A stretch of DNA of 64,000 bases, from the NCBI GenBank assembly GCA_964019165.1, contig OZ025284.1, positions 2,945,521 through 3,009,520 of the forward strand. Reading direction: 5' to 3'. The notes beneath the pieces are model-generated. The model did not search any database and was not told where the DNA came from. It saw only the letters and a list, made by a program, of their open reading frames with translations. Position numbers and translations under genes: made by a program. This stretch comes from Mastigias papua (Eukaryota; Cnidaria; Scyphozoa; Rhizostomeae; Mastigiidae). Of the stretch, positions 38,401-58,558 are shown one piece after another. Within the stretch, counting starts at the first letter, position 1. Every line of letters begins with the position of its first letter.

Positions 38401-40792
38401 TCAAAATTATTTTGTCTGGAATTTTTTCGGAGCCCCGTCTAGCACGTTATCCCAGTGGCACATGTTCCCCAGTTCACGTTCATTGAACTACGATATTTCA
38501 TGAAAATTATACGTTATTTGTTGCAAGATTGTCGCCTTTAATTTCATTTATCGATAATTTCTTTGTGACTGACAAGAATACTTTGTTGTTTTGTTAGGCG
38601 CGACAGGAAGCCAGATCAATAGTCGGAGATGCAGAATCTATTGATCAAAGTCATTTGGATAAACTGGAGTATATAACAGCGGTGATCAATGAATCCCTTC
38701 GCATGTATCCACCAGGGGCGTTTGTCATGCGAGTAGTTGTTGCAGATGACCAACTGGGACAGTACAAGATCCCAAAAGGGTCATTTGTGGTTGTTCCAAT
38801 ATGTGTCCTTCACCATTTGGAAGAAAACTGGGAGAATCATGACAAATTCATTCCAGAGCGGTTTCTTGGTATGATTTCTTACGCTGTACGTTATGAGAAG
38901 CAATAGAAATGTCAGATGGGGGTTCCTTGTGGCTCATAGTTCCCATGCCCGAGACAGAAGCGTGCGCCAGGGGGCAAGAGGGTGGTCGCCTCCAATGGTA
39001 AAAGGGCTGGTGTCTGAGAACAGCACGAATCTAGAAACTGCATCACGGATGCTGCTTCTCAATGCATCCAAATACAGCTCCTCTATGCGTATCCTTTCCA
39101 GACTTTCAACGCGCTTCTCATTGTCACTTAGGGTAATTTATCAGAAAGAAGCGCTTTCCATCGTTCGTTTGTTCACTGGAGGGTGTGATCCTAAAAGATT
39201 ACTTTTATAATTAGCGTAATTAGGCTTTCGTCATGAAGTACAGTATCTCATTTGCCAGTGGTCAATAAGTGATAAATGATAGCACTGTTGAGTTATATTG
39301 TGAGTCGCAACCGTCTTTCTTTCTTCGTCTCTTACATTTCGTTTAATTGCTTTTTCAACAACATGCAACTCTGTGTTACAACAGCTTTGATTTCAGACAA
39401 AGAAGTCACAGCTCTTCTAACATCTATAGAGTTGCGTGTTTTTGATAAATTCGTCAAACGGAATTTGAAAGATGAAGTATATTGCAAATCAAATGGGCAT
39501 ATCATATCAGCACAGGGGTGTTGGATCCAGGCAGCTGGGCTAGGGCTTCTAATCTTTCGAAGTTTGGAAGAATACCCGTTTTTGGCCGAAAGGCAATTGA
39601 TGTTGCCAAATCATGCAAAGCTATCTCTGCAAATTTAAATGTTTTCATTTAAGTTTAGCGCGTTTTTTGAAGAAACGTATGTGGCATTAAGATCATGTGG
39701 TTCCTTCATAAAAACGTATTTTAGGCATTAAAGTTCACGTGACGATTAATAAATAAACGATCTCATTAAACTGATGAGGACCAGAGCGTCGAAACATGTT
39801 TTTACAAAAATGCTGTTTAGTAATAATACTAGTGTACTAGTGTGTTGAAGGAGTATAAAGGCTCATATAGACTATATACAAGATTTTAGTAAGTAGGTTT
39901 GATAAAGTTAACGTGGTTTCTCGTAAATAAGTGTACTAAAGGCTTGGAATTAACACGATATTTGGGAATAGCCCGATGTGTAGTATTTGATTTTAAATGT
40001 AGTTTTTATAGTTTCATATATACCATTAATATCATTTTAGCCTTTTGTGCACGTAGAACATTATCGCAGTTTTTTGAAAGTCGCGTTAATTTCAGTGCTT
40101 AGGTATGTGATTCTCAGGGGTGGAAAAAGTATTGAAACCAGGGGATAGTACTCCCAGGAATTTTTTGCTTAGCAATGTTTGCAGCAGGTTTTGCTGAAAA
40201 ATCTATTAACTAATGAATGAATGAACTAATGAAACAAGTATGAAGCTCTTATGACATAATTCAAGTTAAATTACGAGAAAAATATCCTTGGCTCTCGACT
40301 TGAAATTGATACACAATTAATCTATAGGTAAACAGGACAACAGATAAACAACCAGGGAATCACCGACAAACTGATATTATGTAGCTCCTGCCGTTAGATG
40401 TTCTAAAGAATTTTTGGCAGATACTTAGGTTCGCAGAAAGGGAAACATTTTTCCACCTATGGTGATTCTGTAGGATTCCTTCATTCCCTTTGCTTCGTCC
40501 CACTGCCCTCGTCTGTTTACATTGTCGTCCGAATAATTATACATTCTCTTTCCTTTGTCATTTAGGTGGACAGCAAATTAGTAACTACAGTTTCATGCCT
40601 TTCTCAAATGGACCACGCAACTGCATAGGACGTAAATTTGCTATGGTTGAGATCAAAGTGGCAGTTACAAAACTTTTGATGACATTCAAGTTCGATTTGG
40701 ATCCAAATCAGGGTGAAATTGGGACAGATTCACTCCTAACGTTGAGACCGAATCCCAGTCCCATACTACGAGCTTCACTAGTTGGTAGCTGA
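26489..40792 (+). CDS. Cytochrome P450 monooxygenase, tandem copy 2 (complete, 501 aa)
   Basis: Exons: 26489-26726, 30398-30639, 35907-36203, 36769-36999, 38598-38868, 40566-40792. Every exon has the same length as in copy 1 (238, 242, 297, 231, 271, 227). Anchor, HxxxR C-helix (EHSWQR), AGHETTS, ESLR, PERF and FSNGPRNCIG are intact. By hand count about 40 of 501 residues differ from copy 1. Changes include Pro-Pro-Gly-Ala-Phe-Val against Pro-Pro-Ala-Ala-Leu-Phe after ExxR, near the active site, and several near the C-terminus. Intron 2 (5.3 kb) contains a BEL/Pao retrotransposon. The gene converges on MAK16, whose stop lies 1.2 kb further on. It is probably functional, with substrate unknown. 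Confidence 0.92.
28240..29900. other. AT-rich insertion in P450-2 intron 1
   Basis: The stretch has no counterpart in intron 1 of copy 1. Inverted words TAATGGACATTAC (28672) and GTAATGTGCATTAC/AATGTCCATTA (about 29368-29394) could be the ends of a DNA element of about 730 bp. No coding capacity is recognised. Confidence 0.35.
30962..31536 (+). repeat. 5' LTR of BEL/Pao element
   Basis: It starts TGTTAAATGTCGCACGAGAT and ends near CTCAAATA. It pairs with 34989-35526, with many substitutions and small indels, so the insertion is not recent. Confidence 0.88.
31665..31877 (+). pseudogene. Gag N-terminal remnant with SAP-like motif
   Basis: A 70-codon frame starts soon after the primer-binding site. 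LSYRQIQSALKRSGLSSAG followed by KKALIKRL is the usual helix-turn-helix pattern of a SAP domain. The rest of gag is broken by stops. Confidence 0.65.
32210..32428 (+). pseudogene. Pao-type aspartic protease remnant
   Basis: RILFDTGGQRSYV matches the DTGS-Q-R-S active site of Pao proteases, with Gly replacing the usual Ser. The frame stops after 72 codons. Confidence 0.8.
32641..34006 (+). pseudogene. BEL/Pao reverse transcriptase and RNase H remnants
   Basis: Three successive frames cover the region: 32641-33543 (VYREDRSTTKTRIVFDASAK, ALITDAKKIFLQ, MYVDDC with the catalytic Asp pair), 33579-33788 (SKIFDPMGLLSHYT, FQELW) and 33806-34006 (ELHRFRDASPKAYGAAV, the RNase H start). Stop codons separate them, so no full polyprotein can be made. 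Confidence 0.85.
34645..34926 (+). pseudogene. Pao C-terminal domain (DUF5641-like) remnant
   Basis: RRHWPMGRVIAVHPGKDGLL followed by RTVALRTQKGNLRRPTQRIY is the family signature downstream of integrase. Integrase itself is not recognisable between 34150 and 34640, a space too short for it. Confidence 0.8.
34989..35526 (+). repeat. 3' LTR of BEL/Pao element
   Basis: It starts TGCTAAATATCGCACGAGAT after the purine tract and ends CCCAAATA before the ACACT duplication. It is about 37 bp shorter than the 5' LTR. Confidence 0.88.
37093..37360. mobile_element. TACCGTAAATCC-type MITE in P450-2 intron 4
   Basis: The left end TATCGCAAATCCTTGCATT and right end GTGCAAGGATTTAGGGTA are inverted relatives of the 17052 element. 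The interior shares AGACTTTGATNAAGACTAATGCTTAAATT-like words with it. It occupies the same intron position as the remnant at 21699. Confidence 0.82.
37777..38379. mobile_element. TA-type MITE with nested insert, P450-2 intron 4
   Basis: The left end CACATTTTTTATAAGAAAGT follows TA; the right end is eroded (CTTTCTTGTAACAAGGTGTG). It matches 22206-22531 but is split by an insert at about 37802-38060. Confidence 0.68.
37802..38060 (+). mobile_element. LINE 3' tail nested in MITE, ending in a TA array
   Basis: The plus strand reads SIDDIRNLRLLAQDRKRW, then STLVKDIYEAAKAERDF and a stop, which resembles the extreme C-terminus of LINE reverse transcriptases (LAQDRxxWRxLV). It is absent from the matching MITE in copy 1. 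A short TATATA array follows at 38039-38056. Confidence 0.6.
39771..39816 (+). ncRNA. Hammerhead-ribozyme-like motif in P450-2 intron 5
   Basis: CTGATGA (39771-39777), stem GAC/GTC with a 6-nt loop, and GAAAC (39791-39795) match the hammerhead core. Downstream, ACATGTTTTT pairs with AAAAATGCTGT to give a plausible stem III ending in TGT followed by T at the expected cleavage position. The base that should pair with G10.1 before GAAA is missing, and the flanking stem I is poor. It is therefore probably a decayed copy from a Penelope-like element or retrozyme. Confidence 0.45.
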
Positions 40793-41017
40793 GCAGAGTT
40801 GGTTCCTTACATCGAAAGATACATGTAGGTTCTTTGTTTTTACCTGCACAATTTCATTTTTTTAGGTGTTGTTTGTTGACATTTGGTCCGTTATATAGCG
40901 GAAGGGTTCAAATAGGAAGCTTATTTTGCAGGAACTACTTTTAATAGGGAATCTTGAATAGTGTGCGCGTCTGAAATTTGTTGAAGACAGTGGATGGTGT
41001 GGTCCCATGATGCAGTT

Positions 41018-41159
<142 letters not shown>

Positions 41160-41480
41160 TATATAAATGCAGTTAAAAATTTACAGTCCGCTACGGGCAA
41201 CAAACGTTACAATACGATAGTGCAAGGAGTATGGAAATGCATTGCAGCCATGCAACTATTACATATAAAAACGAAATACTCACATATATATATCCAAAAC
41301 AAAAGAAAAACAGAAAAATAATAACTACAAGGACGAAGAGTCGTCACAGTGACCACTCCACAGAGCGAACCCCGAGATGTAACTTGTTGTGTCGAAAACA
41401 TTGGATTTTGTTTATACTAGGAATTAAGTCGGCACTGTGGAGTTAAATTGTACAAGGGGACATCGATTAATGAACAGTAG

Positions 41481-41914
41481 AACATGATAATTTATTTATG
41501 GGAACACCACAAATCAGATCCTCATTTCATGTTAACATCGTACTCATTCGTACATATTTTTTCTATATTCTCCTACATTACACCCATATATATTTACCAA
41601 ACGATGTAAATAATATTTTAAGAAACTACACAAGTGTCAAGTTGCAACAAAACATTCCTTATTTATATGTAGTTTATTACTCATTGTTAGTGTAGTACAC
41701 ATGTTAGTTTATTCATGGGAACACCACAAATCAAAACCTCATTTCATGTTAACATCGTACTCATTCGTACATATTTTTTCTATATTCTCCTACATTACAC
41801 CCACATATATTTACCAAACGATGTAAATAATATTTTAAGAAACTACACAAGTGTCAAGTTGCAACAAAACATTCCTTATTTATGTTTAATTTACCTCTCC
41901 ATTACATTTTAACT
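41481..41914. repeat. Local tandem duplication, ~217-bp unit
   Basis: The unit at about 41481-41697 is repeated at 41698-41914 almost base for base (ATGGGAACACCACAAATC, TACTCATTCGTACATATTTT). Unit 1 has one diverged copy (25108-25215 and 25540-25670, split by a MITE). The tandem step therefore happened only in unit 2. Confidence 0.88.
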
Positions 41915-41983
41915 AGCAACATATCGCATTTACAATATGACACCATGTTTCTAGTATTTTGATTAAAACTATTCTTCTTTTCA

Positions 41984-52161
<10,178 letters not shown>

Positions 52162-52407
52162 TTTGACCAATTTATGTTTCCCAACACTTTCAAATAATAA
52201 CAAGAAGAGTTAATAATTTGTCACTATACAAAATTATTCCTATCCTTCGAGAAGATGATACTCCACATGATGTAGGGTCTGAACAAGAGGCACGCCTCGG
52301 TGCCAAATTTCTATAATATAATGGCGGCCGCATGGGACACTGTTGAATATACGCTTGTATTGCTTTACTTTTATGAAGTTCCTTGGTGAATAAATCGCTC
52401 TCAAAGT
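52162..52407. promoter_or_regulatory. Bidirectional promoter region MAK16 / DHX16
   Basis: Only 246 bp separate the two start codons in head-to-head orientation. The stretch contains ATGGCGGCCGC at 52321-52331, close to the YY1 core ATGGCGGC, which is common near starts of housekeeping genes. No TATA box is placed usefully for either gene. Confidence 0.6.
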
Positions 52408-55400
52408 ATGGCTGACAGAGAATTACGTATTTGGGCGACAGATAAGCTTCATGATGCATTAGGTCTATCGGACAACTGTGTAGTTGATTACCTTGTAACA
52501 CTTGCTGGTAAATCAGGAGACAAGGCTAAATACATTAAGAAGATTGAGGACTTTGTCGGGAATGATCCAAGAGTTAAATCAGTGGCAGAAGAATTATGGA
52601 TGAAAATACCTAGAAAAGAAAAAACAGAAAATGTAAATAGAGTAAAGGAAAGAGATGCACTTGCTCTGCAGCAGAAGTACTCGAGCTACCAGTTACTTCC
52701 AGATGAAGACAGTGAGAACGAGGATCGCTTTGAACCAAAAAAGAAGGGGAGGAAGAAAAAGCAAAAGAAGAGTATCCGGAAAAGGAAGTCAAGTGAATCT
52801 GATAGTGATGTAGAACTTGAAGATATTGGAAAAGGAAAGAGAAACCCCAAGAAACAAAAGAAGAAGGAAAGTGCAGATGATGATACAGAGGATGAGAGAC
52901 TTAAAGATTTGAAAGAAAGGGATGAATTTGCTGAGAGACTGAAGAAAAAAGATGAGAAAAGGACAAAAAAACTAAAAGGGGAGAAAGGTAAAGCAGAAGA
53001 AGATGAAAAGAAGAAGTTGGAGGACATGACTGCTGATGAACATGAAAAGATGATGAAAGATTTAAGGAAAAAAGCCAGAAGAGAGTATGTAAAGAAGCGA
53101 AGAGTGGAGAAGCTAGAGGAACTCAAAGAAGACATTGAGGATGATGAAAAGCTCTTTGAATCAAGAGAGCTAACTTACAGGGAAAGGTTGGAGAGGGAAT
53201 ATAAGAAGAAAATATACAAATTTGCTAGTGAATATGAAAATCTTAACCGTGTACAAAAAGAGAACAGGTACATGGTGCCTAAAGATGATATGCAGATAAT
53301 TGATAATTTTGAAGAAGAAACTGGTGTAAATGAGCCAGGGAATCTATCTGAACAGAAAAGATGGGAAGAACATAAAATTGGTGATGCTATTATGCAGTTT
53401 GGTGCAAGAGATGCCAAGACTAAGGCTAAAACCAAGGAAAGTGAGTATGAATTGCTTGTGGAAGAGACACAGATAGATTTTGTCATGGCAGGGCAAATGG
53501 CAGGAAGTAAAGGGTATGAGATTGATGAATCAGTAGTAGTTATGTCTGAGTCAGAGAAGAAGAAGTTATCAATCAAAGAAACAAGAGAGAGTTTGCCTAT
53601 CTTCCCATTTAGGGAGAGTTTGCTTGAAGCTGTTGATAACCACCAGGTCTTGATTATAGAAGGTGAAACAGGATCTGGGAAGACAACACAGATACCTCAA
53701 TATCTCTTTGAAGCTGGTTTAACTGATGGTAATATGAAAATTGGATGTACACAGCCTAGGCGTGTTGCAGCAATGAGTGTTGCTGCTCGTGTGGCTGAAG
53801 AAATGAGTGTTAAGTTGGGCAATGAAGTTGGTTATAGCATCCGTTTTGAGGATTGTAGTTCAGACAAAACTGTGATAAAATATATGACGGATGGGATGCT
53901 GCTGAGAGAGTTCCTTAGAGAACCAGATCTGGCAAGCTACAGTGTAATCATTATAGATGAAGCACATGAGAGGACACTGCACACTGATATCCTATTTGGT
54001 TTAGTTAAAGACATTGCTAGATTTAGAAAAGATATCAAGCTCCTTATATCTAGTGCAACACTTGATGCTGAGAAGTTTTCTGCTTTCTTTGATGATGCTC
54101 CAATATTCCGTATTCCGGGAAGGAGATTCCCTGTTGACATATTTTACACTAAAGCACCAGAGGCTGATTATATTGATGCTTGTGTTGTGACAGTCTTGCA
54201 GATTCATCTCACCCAACCAATGGGAGATGTTCTTGTCTTCTTAACAGGCCAAGAGGAGATTGAAGTATGTCAAGAGCAGCTGACAGAGAGGACTCGCAAG
54301 TTCGGCACAAAAATGAAAGAACTTATCATTCTTCCGATTTATGCTAACCTTCCATCTGATTTACAAGCAAAAATTTTTGAACCAACACCCCCAGGGGCCA
54401 GGAAAGTTGTTCTAGCAACAAATATTGCAGAAACATCACTTACAATTGATGGAATCATCTACGTAATTGATCCTGGCTTCTGTAAACAGAAAAGCTACAA
54501 CCCAAGAACGGGAATGGAATCGCTTGTTGTTACACCTATTTCAAAAGCGTCAGCCAATCAAAGAGCTGGAAGAGCTGGCAGGGTAGCTGCAGGAAAGTGT
54601 TTTAGGCTCTACACAGCCTGGGCCTATAAGAATGAACTTGAAGATAATACAATTCCAGAAATACAGCGCACGAATTTGGGTAATGTCGTTTTGCTTTTAA
54701 AATCGCTTGGCATTAATGACTTAATACATTTCGACTTTATGGATCCACCCCCGGCTGAGACACTAATTCTTGCATTAGAACAGTTGTATGCATTGGGAGC
54801 ATTGAATCACAAGGGGGAACTAACGAAACTCGGACGAAGGATGGCCGAGCTACCTGTAGATCCTATGATGTCTAAAATGATACTTGCTTCAGAAAAGTAC
54901 AAATGCACTGAGCAGATATTATCAATTGCAGCGATGCTATCTGTCAATGCTTCAATATTTTATCGACCTAAAGACAAGATAGTTCATGCGGATAATGCTA
55001 GGAAGAACTTTTTCAGATTTGGAGGAGATCACTTGACATTGTTGAATGTATATGACTGCTGGGTGGAGACGGGATACAGCACGCAGTGGTGCTTCGAGAA
55101 CTTCATACAATACCGTTCAATGAGACGTGCAAGGGATGTGAGAGATCAATTGGAGGGGTTGATGGAACGAGTAGAAATTGAACTGACTAGTAATCCCAGT
55201 GATACTGTGAACGTCAGAAAGGCGATAACATCGGGGTATTTTTATCATACAGCAAAGTTTAGTAAAGGAGGGCAATACAGGACTGTGAAACACCAGCAAA
55301 CTGTTATGGTCCACCCAAACAGCTGTTTATTCGAAGAGCAAGCAAGATGGCTGGTGTATTTTGAACTGGTTTTCACGACAAAAGAATTCATGAGGCAAGT

Positions 55401-55530
55401 GATAGAAATCGATAGTAGTTGGCTGTTGGAAGTTGCTCCACATTACTACAAGGAAAAGGAAATCGATGATTCGACGGCAAAGATGCCAAAGAAAAAAGGA
55501 ATCACGACAGAGGAAGCAAGAACTGTCTGA
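52408..55530 (+). CDS. DHX16: DHX16 / Prp2-type DEAH-box pre-mRNA splicing helicase (1040 aa, single exon)
   Basis: The uninterrupted frame has the same length as human DHX16 (1041 aa). A charged, Lys/Glu/Asp-rich N-terminal third (residues 90-270) precedes the helicase core. Motif I GETGSGKT is at 419-426, DEAH at 517-520, SAT at 549-551, LTGQEEIE and [13 protein letters not shown] follow, and motif [10 protein letters not shown] is at 718-725. The winged-helix/ratchet region and OB fold follow to the C-terminus. DHX16/Prp2 uses ATP to remodel the B-act spliceosome before the first splicing step. The start AAAGTATGGCTG is a reasonable Kozak context and aligns with the family N-terminus ([20 protein letters not shown]). 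Neighbours have many introns; this gene has none. It is intact and surely expressed in some form. Confidence 0.96.
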   Translation: MADRELRIWATDKLHDALGLSDNCVVDYLVTLAGKSGDKAKYIKKIEDFVGNDPRVKSVAEELWMKIPRKEKTENVNRVKERDALALQQKYSSYQLLPDEDSENEDRFEPKKKGRKKKQKKSIRKRKSSESDSDVELEDIGKGKRNPKKQKKKESADDDTEDERLKDLKERDEFAERLKKKDEKRTKKLKGEKGKAEEDEKKKLEDMTADEHEKMMKDLRKKARREYVKKRRVEKLEELKEDIEDDEKLFESRELTYRERLEREYKKKIYKFASEYENLNRVQKENRYMVPKDDMQIIDNFEEETGVNEPGNLSEQKRWEEHKIGDAIMQFGARDAKTKAKTKESEYELLVEETQIDFVMAGQMAGSKGYEIDESVVVMSESEKKKLSIKETRESLPIFPFRESLLEAVDNHQVLIIEGETGSGKTTQIPQYLFEAGLTDGNMKIGCTQPRRVAAMSVAARVAEEMSVKLGNEVGYSIRFEDCSSDKTVIKYMTDGMLLREFLREPDLASYSVIIIDEAHERTLHTDILFGLVKDIARFRKDIKLLISSATLDAEKFSAFFDDAPIFRIPGRRFPVDIFYTKAPEADYIDACVVTVLQIHLTQPMGDVLVFLTGQEEIEVCQEQLTERTRKFGTKMKELIILPIYANLPSDLQAKIFEPTPPGARKVVLATNIAETSLTIDGIIYVIDPGFCKQKSYNPRTGMESLVVTPISKASANQRAGRAGRVAAGKCFRLYTAWAYKNELEDNTIPEIQRTNLGNVVLLLKSLGINDLIHFDFMDPPPAETLILALEQLYALGALNHKGELTKLGRRMAELPVDPMMSKMILASEKYKCTEQILSIAAMLSVNASIFYRPKDKIVHADNARKNFFRFGGDHLTLLNVYDCWVETGYSTQWCFENFIQYRSMRRARDVRDQLEGLMERVEIELTSNPSDTVNVRKAITSGYFYHTAKFSKGGQYRTVKHQQTVMVHPNSCLFEEQARWLVYFELVFTTKEFMRQVIEIDSSWLLEVAPHYYKEKEIDDSTAKMPKKKGITTEEARTV

Positions 55531-55816
55531 TTTTCCCTCCTATCTCTTTGTTTCTTTCAATGACATTGGCCTTCCAGTCAGTCGTAACAATGTACTGCTA
55601 TAGGCTAGTAGATGAGGAGTTATCTAATTTTGAGGGTAAATCCGAGACTTTTGAAGGGCAGTGATCGAGCATTGCTTTGGAAATATGGAGGAGATAAGAA
55701 CACTGTAGCGTTTGCAACATTGATTCCCCATCTATAGGACCAACGTTTTTTCCTTCTCTTTGTTTACCTATAAATGGTCATGGAATAGAAATACTACCCA
55801 ATAACTGTCAGACTTC

Positions 55817-55822
55817 AATAAA
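55817..55822 (+). terminator. AATAAA polyadenylation signal of DHX16
   Basis: AATAAA lies 287 bp after the stop codon, with no genomic A-tail beyond it. Confidence 0.6.
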
Positions 55823-55829
55823 ATAGCCA

Positions 55830-58550
55830 ATTTTTATAGTTATACTGTGATTTGGTAAGCGTAGATCCAGTGCTATTCCTGTTAGAACGCCAGTATGCGC
55901 GTATTTTCACTAGAAATGCCTCATTGTTTATGGACTGCCCGTTATTTCCATTTGCAGTCTTTGGTTCTACTCAATGGTTGATTTGTGATTCGCTCTCTAC
56001 CTCTCTCAGCTGCCCTAGAGCGCGAAGGGCACTAATGCAATGGGGTATTTATGTTACTTTCCTACTAACTAGAGCCACTCTTTTCATAGAGAGTTGCCGG
56101 TAAAATCTTAACGTAACAGTATGTATTTAATTATGGCATCTCTCTGTGATTGGACTTCAGGCATTCTCGACTGCTTTGGGAAATCATTATCGGTCAGTCT
56201 TGTGAAATTATGATATATTCAAAGAGCTTCGCTGGTTTAATCCAAAGTATATAACTTTGATATGTACAGTATATTGTTGAATAGTTTGCTCTTGCTGATA
56301 AAACTCTGGACATTCGATAATTGCTTCTTAACTAACATCATCAGTGTGTACACCCCCAGGAACATGGATATGGGACGAAAAGGCGAAACTACAGGTGCTG
56401 TAAGTGGGTGCGGCACCTCCTTGATCAAACAAGAATTTAGTCGGGCAATTCCATTGGCCATTAGTATATTGGTCAGGCAGTTTTCTGAGACTTTTATTAA
56501 TATCATTCGCTTTATTACTGTTTACATTTATATTATGTTGATTTCCTTAGCGTTTTAATTCCATAGCTGTTATTGCAAATTTTAAGCGAAGGGCTTCTTT
56601 ATATTCAGCTATGTTAAAAGGCAACCCTCTTTTACTAGCTGAAAATTAATGAAACTCCATTGATTCTGCAGGGTTCTCAGTACCATTCCCTGACTTTTTC
56701 AAGATTTTCCAGAGCAAATTTTTTAGAAAATTCCCTGACTTTTTCACAATCTTCCCAGTAGTTTTCGGCAAGCCAAGGAAACGGTTTGGCATGTCTATCA
56801 ACAATTAGAGTGACAAATAACAAGAGTGCAAAAAAATTCATTGATCTGAAGAAATTCCCCGACTCTTCCACGTTTTCCCCGACTTAAAAAACCTAATTCC
56901 CTAACTTTTTCAGGTATTCCAGACTCCTGGGAACCCTGTTATGATGCTCTTTACATACTGTGTCATTTGCACTGATTACCATTTTGTTGACAAGTATTGC
57001 ACATTCCATACTTTATCAGGAAAAATTCCCTTATATTTTTGGTGAAAAGCTACTCATTTTCCCTGATATTCTTATAACCTTCAATTAGGATCTATCTATC
57101 TATCTACCAGATACTGTCTGCCTTCTAGAGAAGATTCTGACAGGGAATTTATTGATTTCCTTGGATAGATATGGGGTAGGGGAGCCTTGACCCTTTTTGC
57201 TGTTCTATGCAGAAAATGCAGAATTGCATTTCTTTTCCTTTATGTTATTTCTAAGAAAGTAATGGTCTAGAAGTGTAAAAGAAGCTGCTGATGGGCTTTT
57301 GTTAAAGAGCTGTGAGGCATAAAACTTTCATTTCCTTTCAAACATAGATACATTTCCTTGGCCTCCAAATGACATCTGGTGCTACTTTCTGTAGGGACTA
57401 CACCAACATGCACCACAAAACTATTTTCCCCAAAACAATATAGATCAGACACTGCCAATAATCATTGGAAAACCCAAACAACATAATGCATAACATATTT
57501 ATACCCTGTTGAATTTGAACAACACTCAAGTGAAAAAGCATTGAAAATCAAAAGAAACTTCTTGGATTTGTGGCTTGACTCCGAAGTGATGCAGTGTTTA
57601 AACATTTGAATACAACAGTGTTATTGCCTACTAAAATTCAAAGGCTGAATTTCAAAAAAGTAAAGTAATAATCAGTCAAATAAGGAGTTACAAAATATGC
57701 CAAAGTGATAAGATCAGATGAAATATGCAATTTTCATGTGAAAAGGGGAACAACCTCCCTGATTTTTCCACAATTTTTTTTAAAAATCTCTTTTCCCCTG
57801 ATATTCCCTGATCAAACATAAAATTCCTTGATTCTCCCTGGTTTACCTGAGTTGGCGGAAAACCTGTTTATCACTACTTATCCACACTGAACTGGTCAAA
57901 AAGTACATCATAAAGTCCAATGATGAATTGCAATAAAGAAACATGCTAGAAAAACTCTGGATAGCAAATACCTTTATCATTCCACTGTTTACTATTTAAA
58001 GAAACAAATTTAGTTTGAAAGAAATGAAATTCAAAGCTGTCACATGATCAGCCAGGTTGCTGATGCTTAAAACCTGGTTCACATCATGCTTGGGACAATG
58101 ATTAGTGGCAGAATGTGTTTCATCACTGTTGAGAATGCCTGATATATCTTCCCAAGCAAATACCCATCATTATAATCCAGTGTTCTAAATATCAAAGTGG
58201 CTTGATATGTGGAAAAATGGATAAGGATATTGGTCAAAGTATGGTGCTAATTGGTATTGGCACTATTGCATATTTGGTAACAGCATCAATTTGAAACAGA
58301 AGCTTTGCTGTAAATTCAAGGTCATCATCTGAATTATTTTATACTTTTAGGAACAATGATGTGAACCAGGGTTAATTAGAACAAATAGAAGCAATAAGCA
58401 ACATTTTTTTAAGTATCAATTCCAAAAAGAATATGGAAGTTCTGCTACGTAGTGTCTTTCAACAACAACATTAAACAGTTATTTCAGATTTCTTGCAAGT
58501 GTCATCTAGCTTTACTATGTACTTAGTATTTACAGATGGTACAACTGATA
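55830..58550. other. Intergenic DHX16-SLBP, no gene recognised
   Basis: The region contains the MITE at 56669-56938, a short TATC run near 57089-57106 and further CCCTGATTTT-type words at 57000-57060 and 57755-57860 that look like fragments of the same MITE family. The short frames resemble nothing I know. Confidence 0.5.
56669..56938. mobile_element. MITE, CAGGGTTCTCAG ends, copy B
   Basis: It starts CAGGGTTCTCAG and ends CTGGGAACCCTG. The interior has repeated TTCCCTGACTTTTTC words and TTGGCATRT-TAACAAT-like core words shared with 25219-25473. Confidence 0.82.
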
Positions 58551-58558
58551 GCCATGCT

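Noticed and set aside
39276..39638. 120-residue frame in P450-2 intron 5
   Set aside because: No family resemblance and no counterpart in intron 5 of copy 1.
52686..53576. Long minus-strand Ser/Phe-rich frames opposite DHX16
   Set aside because: Shadow of the Lys/Glu-rich DHX16 N-terminus; no family match.
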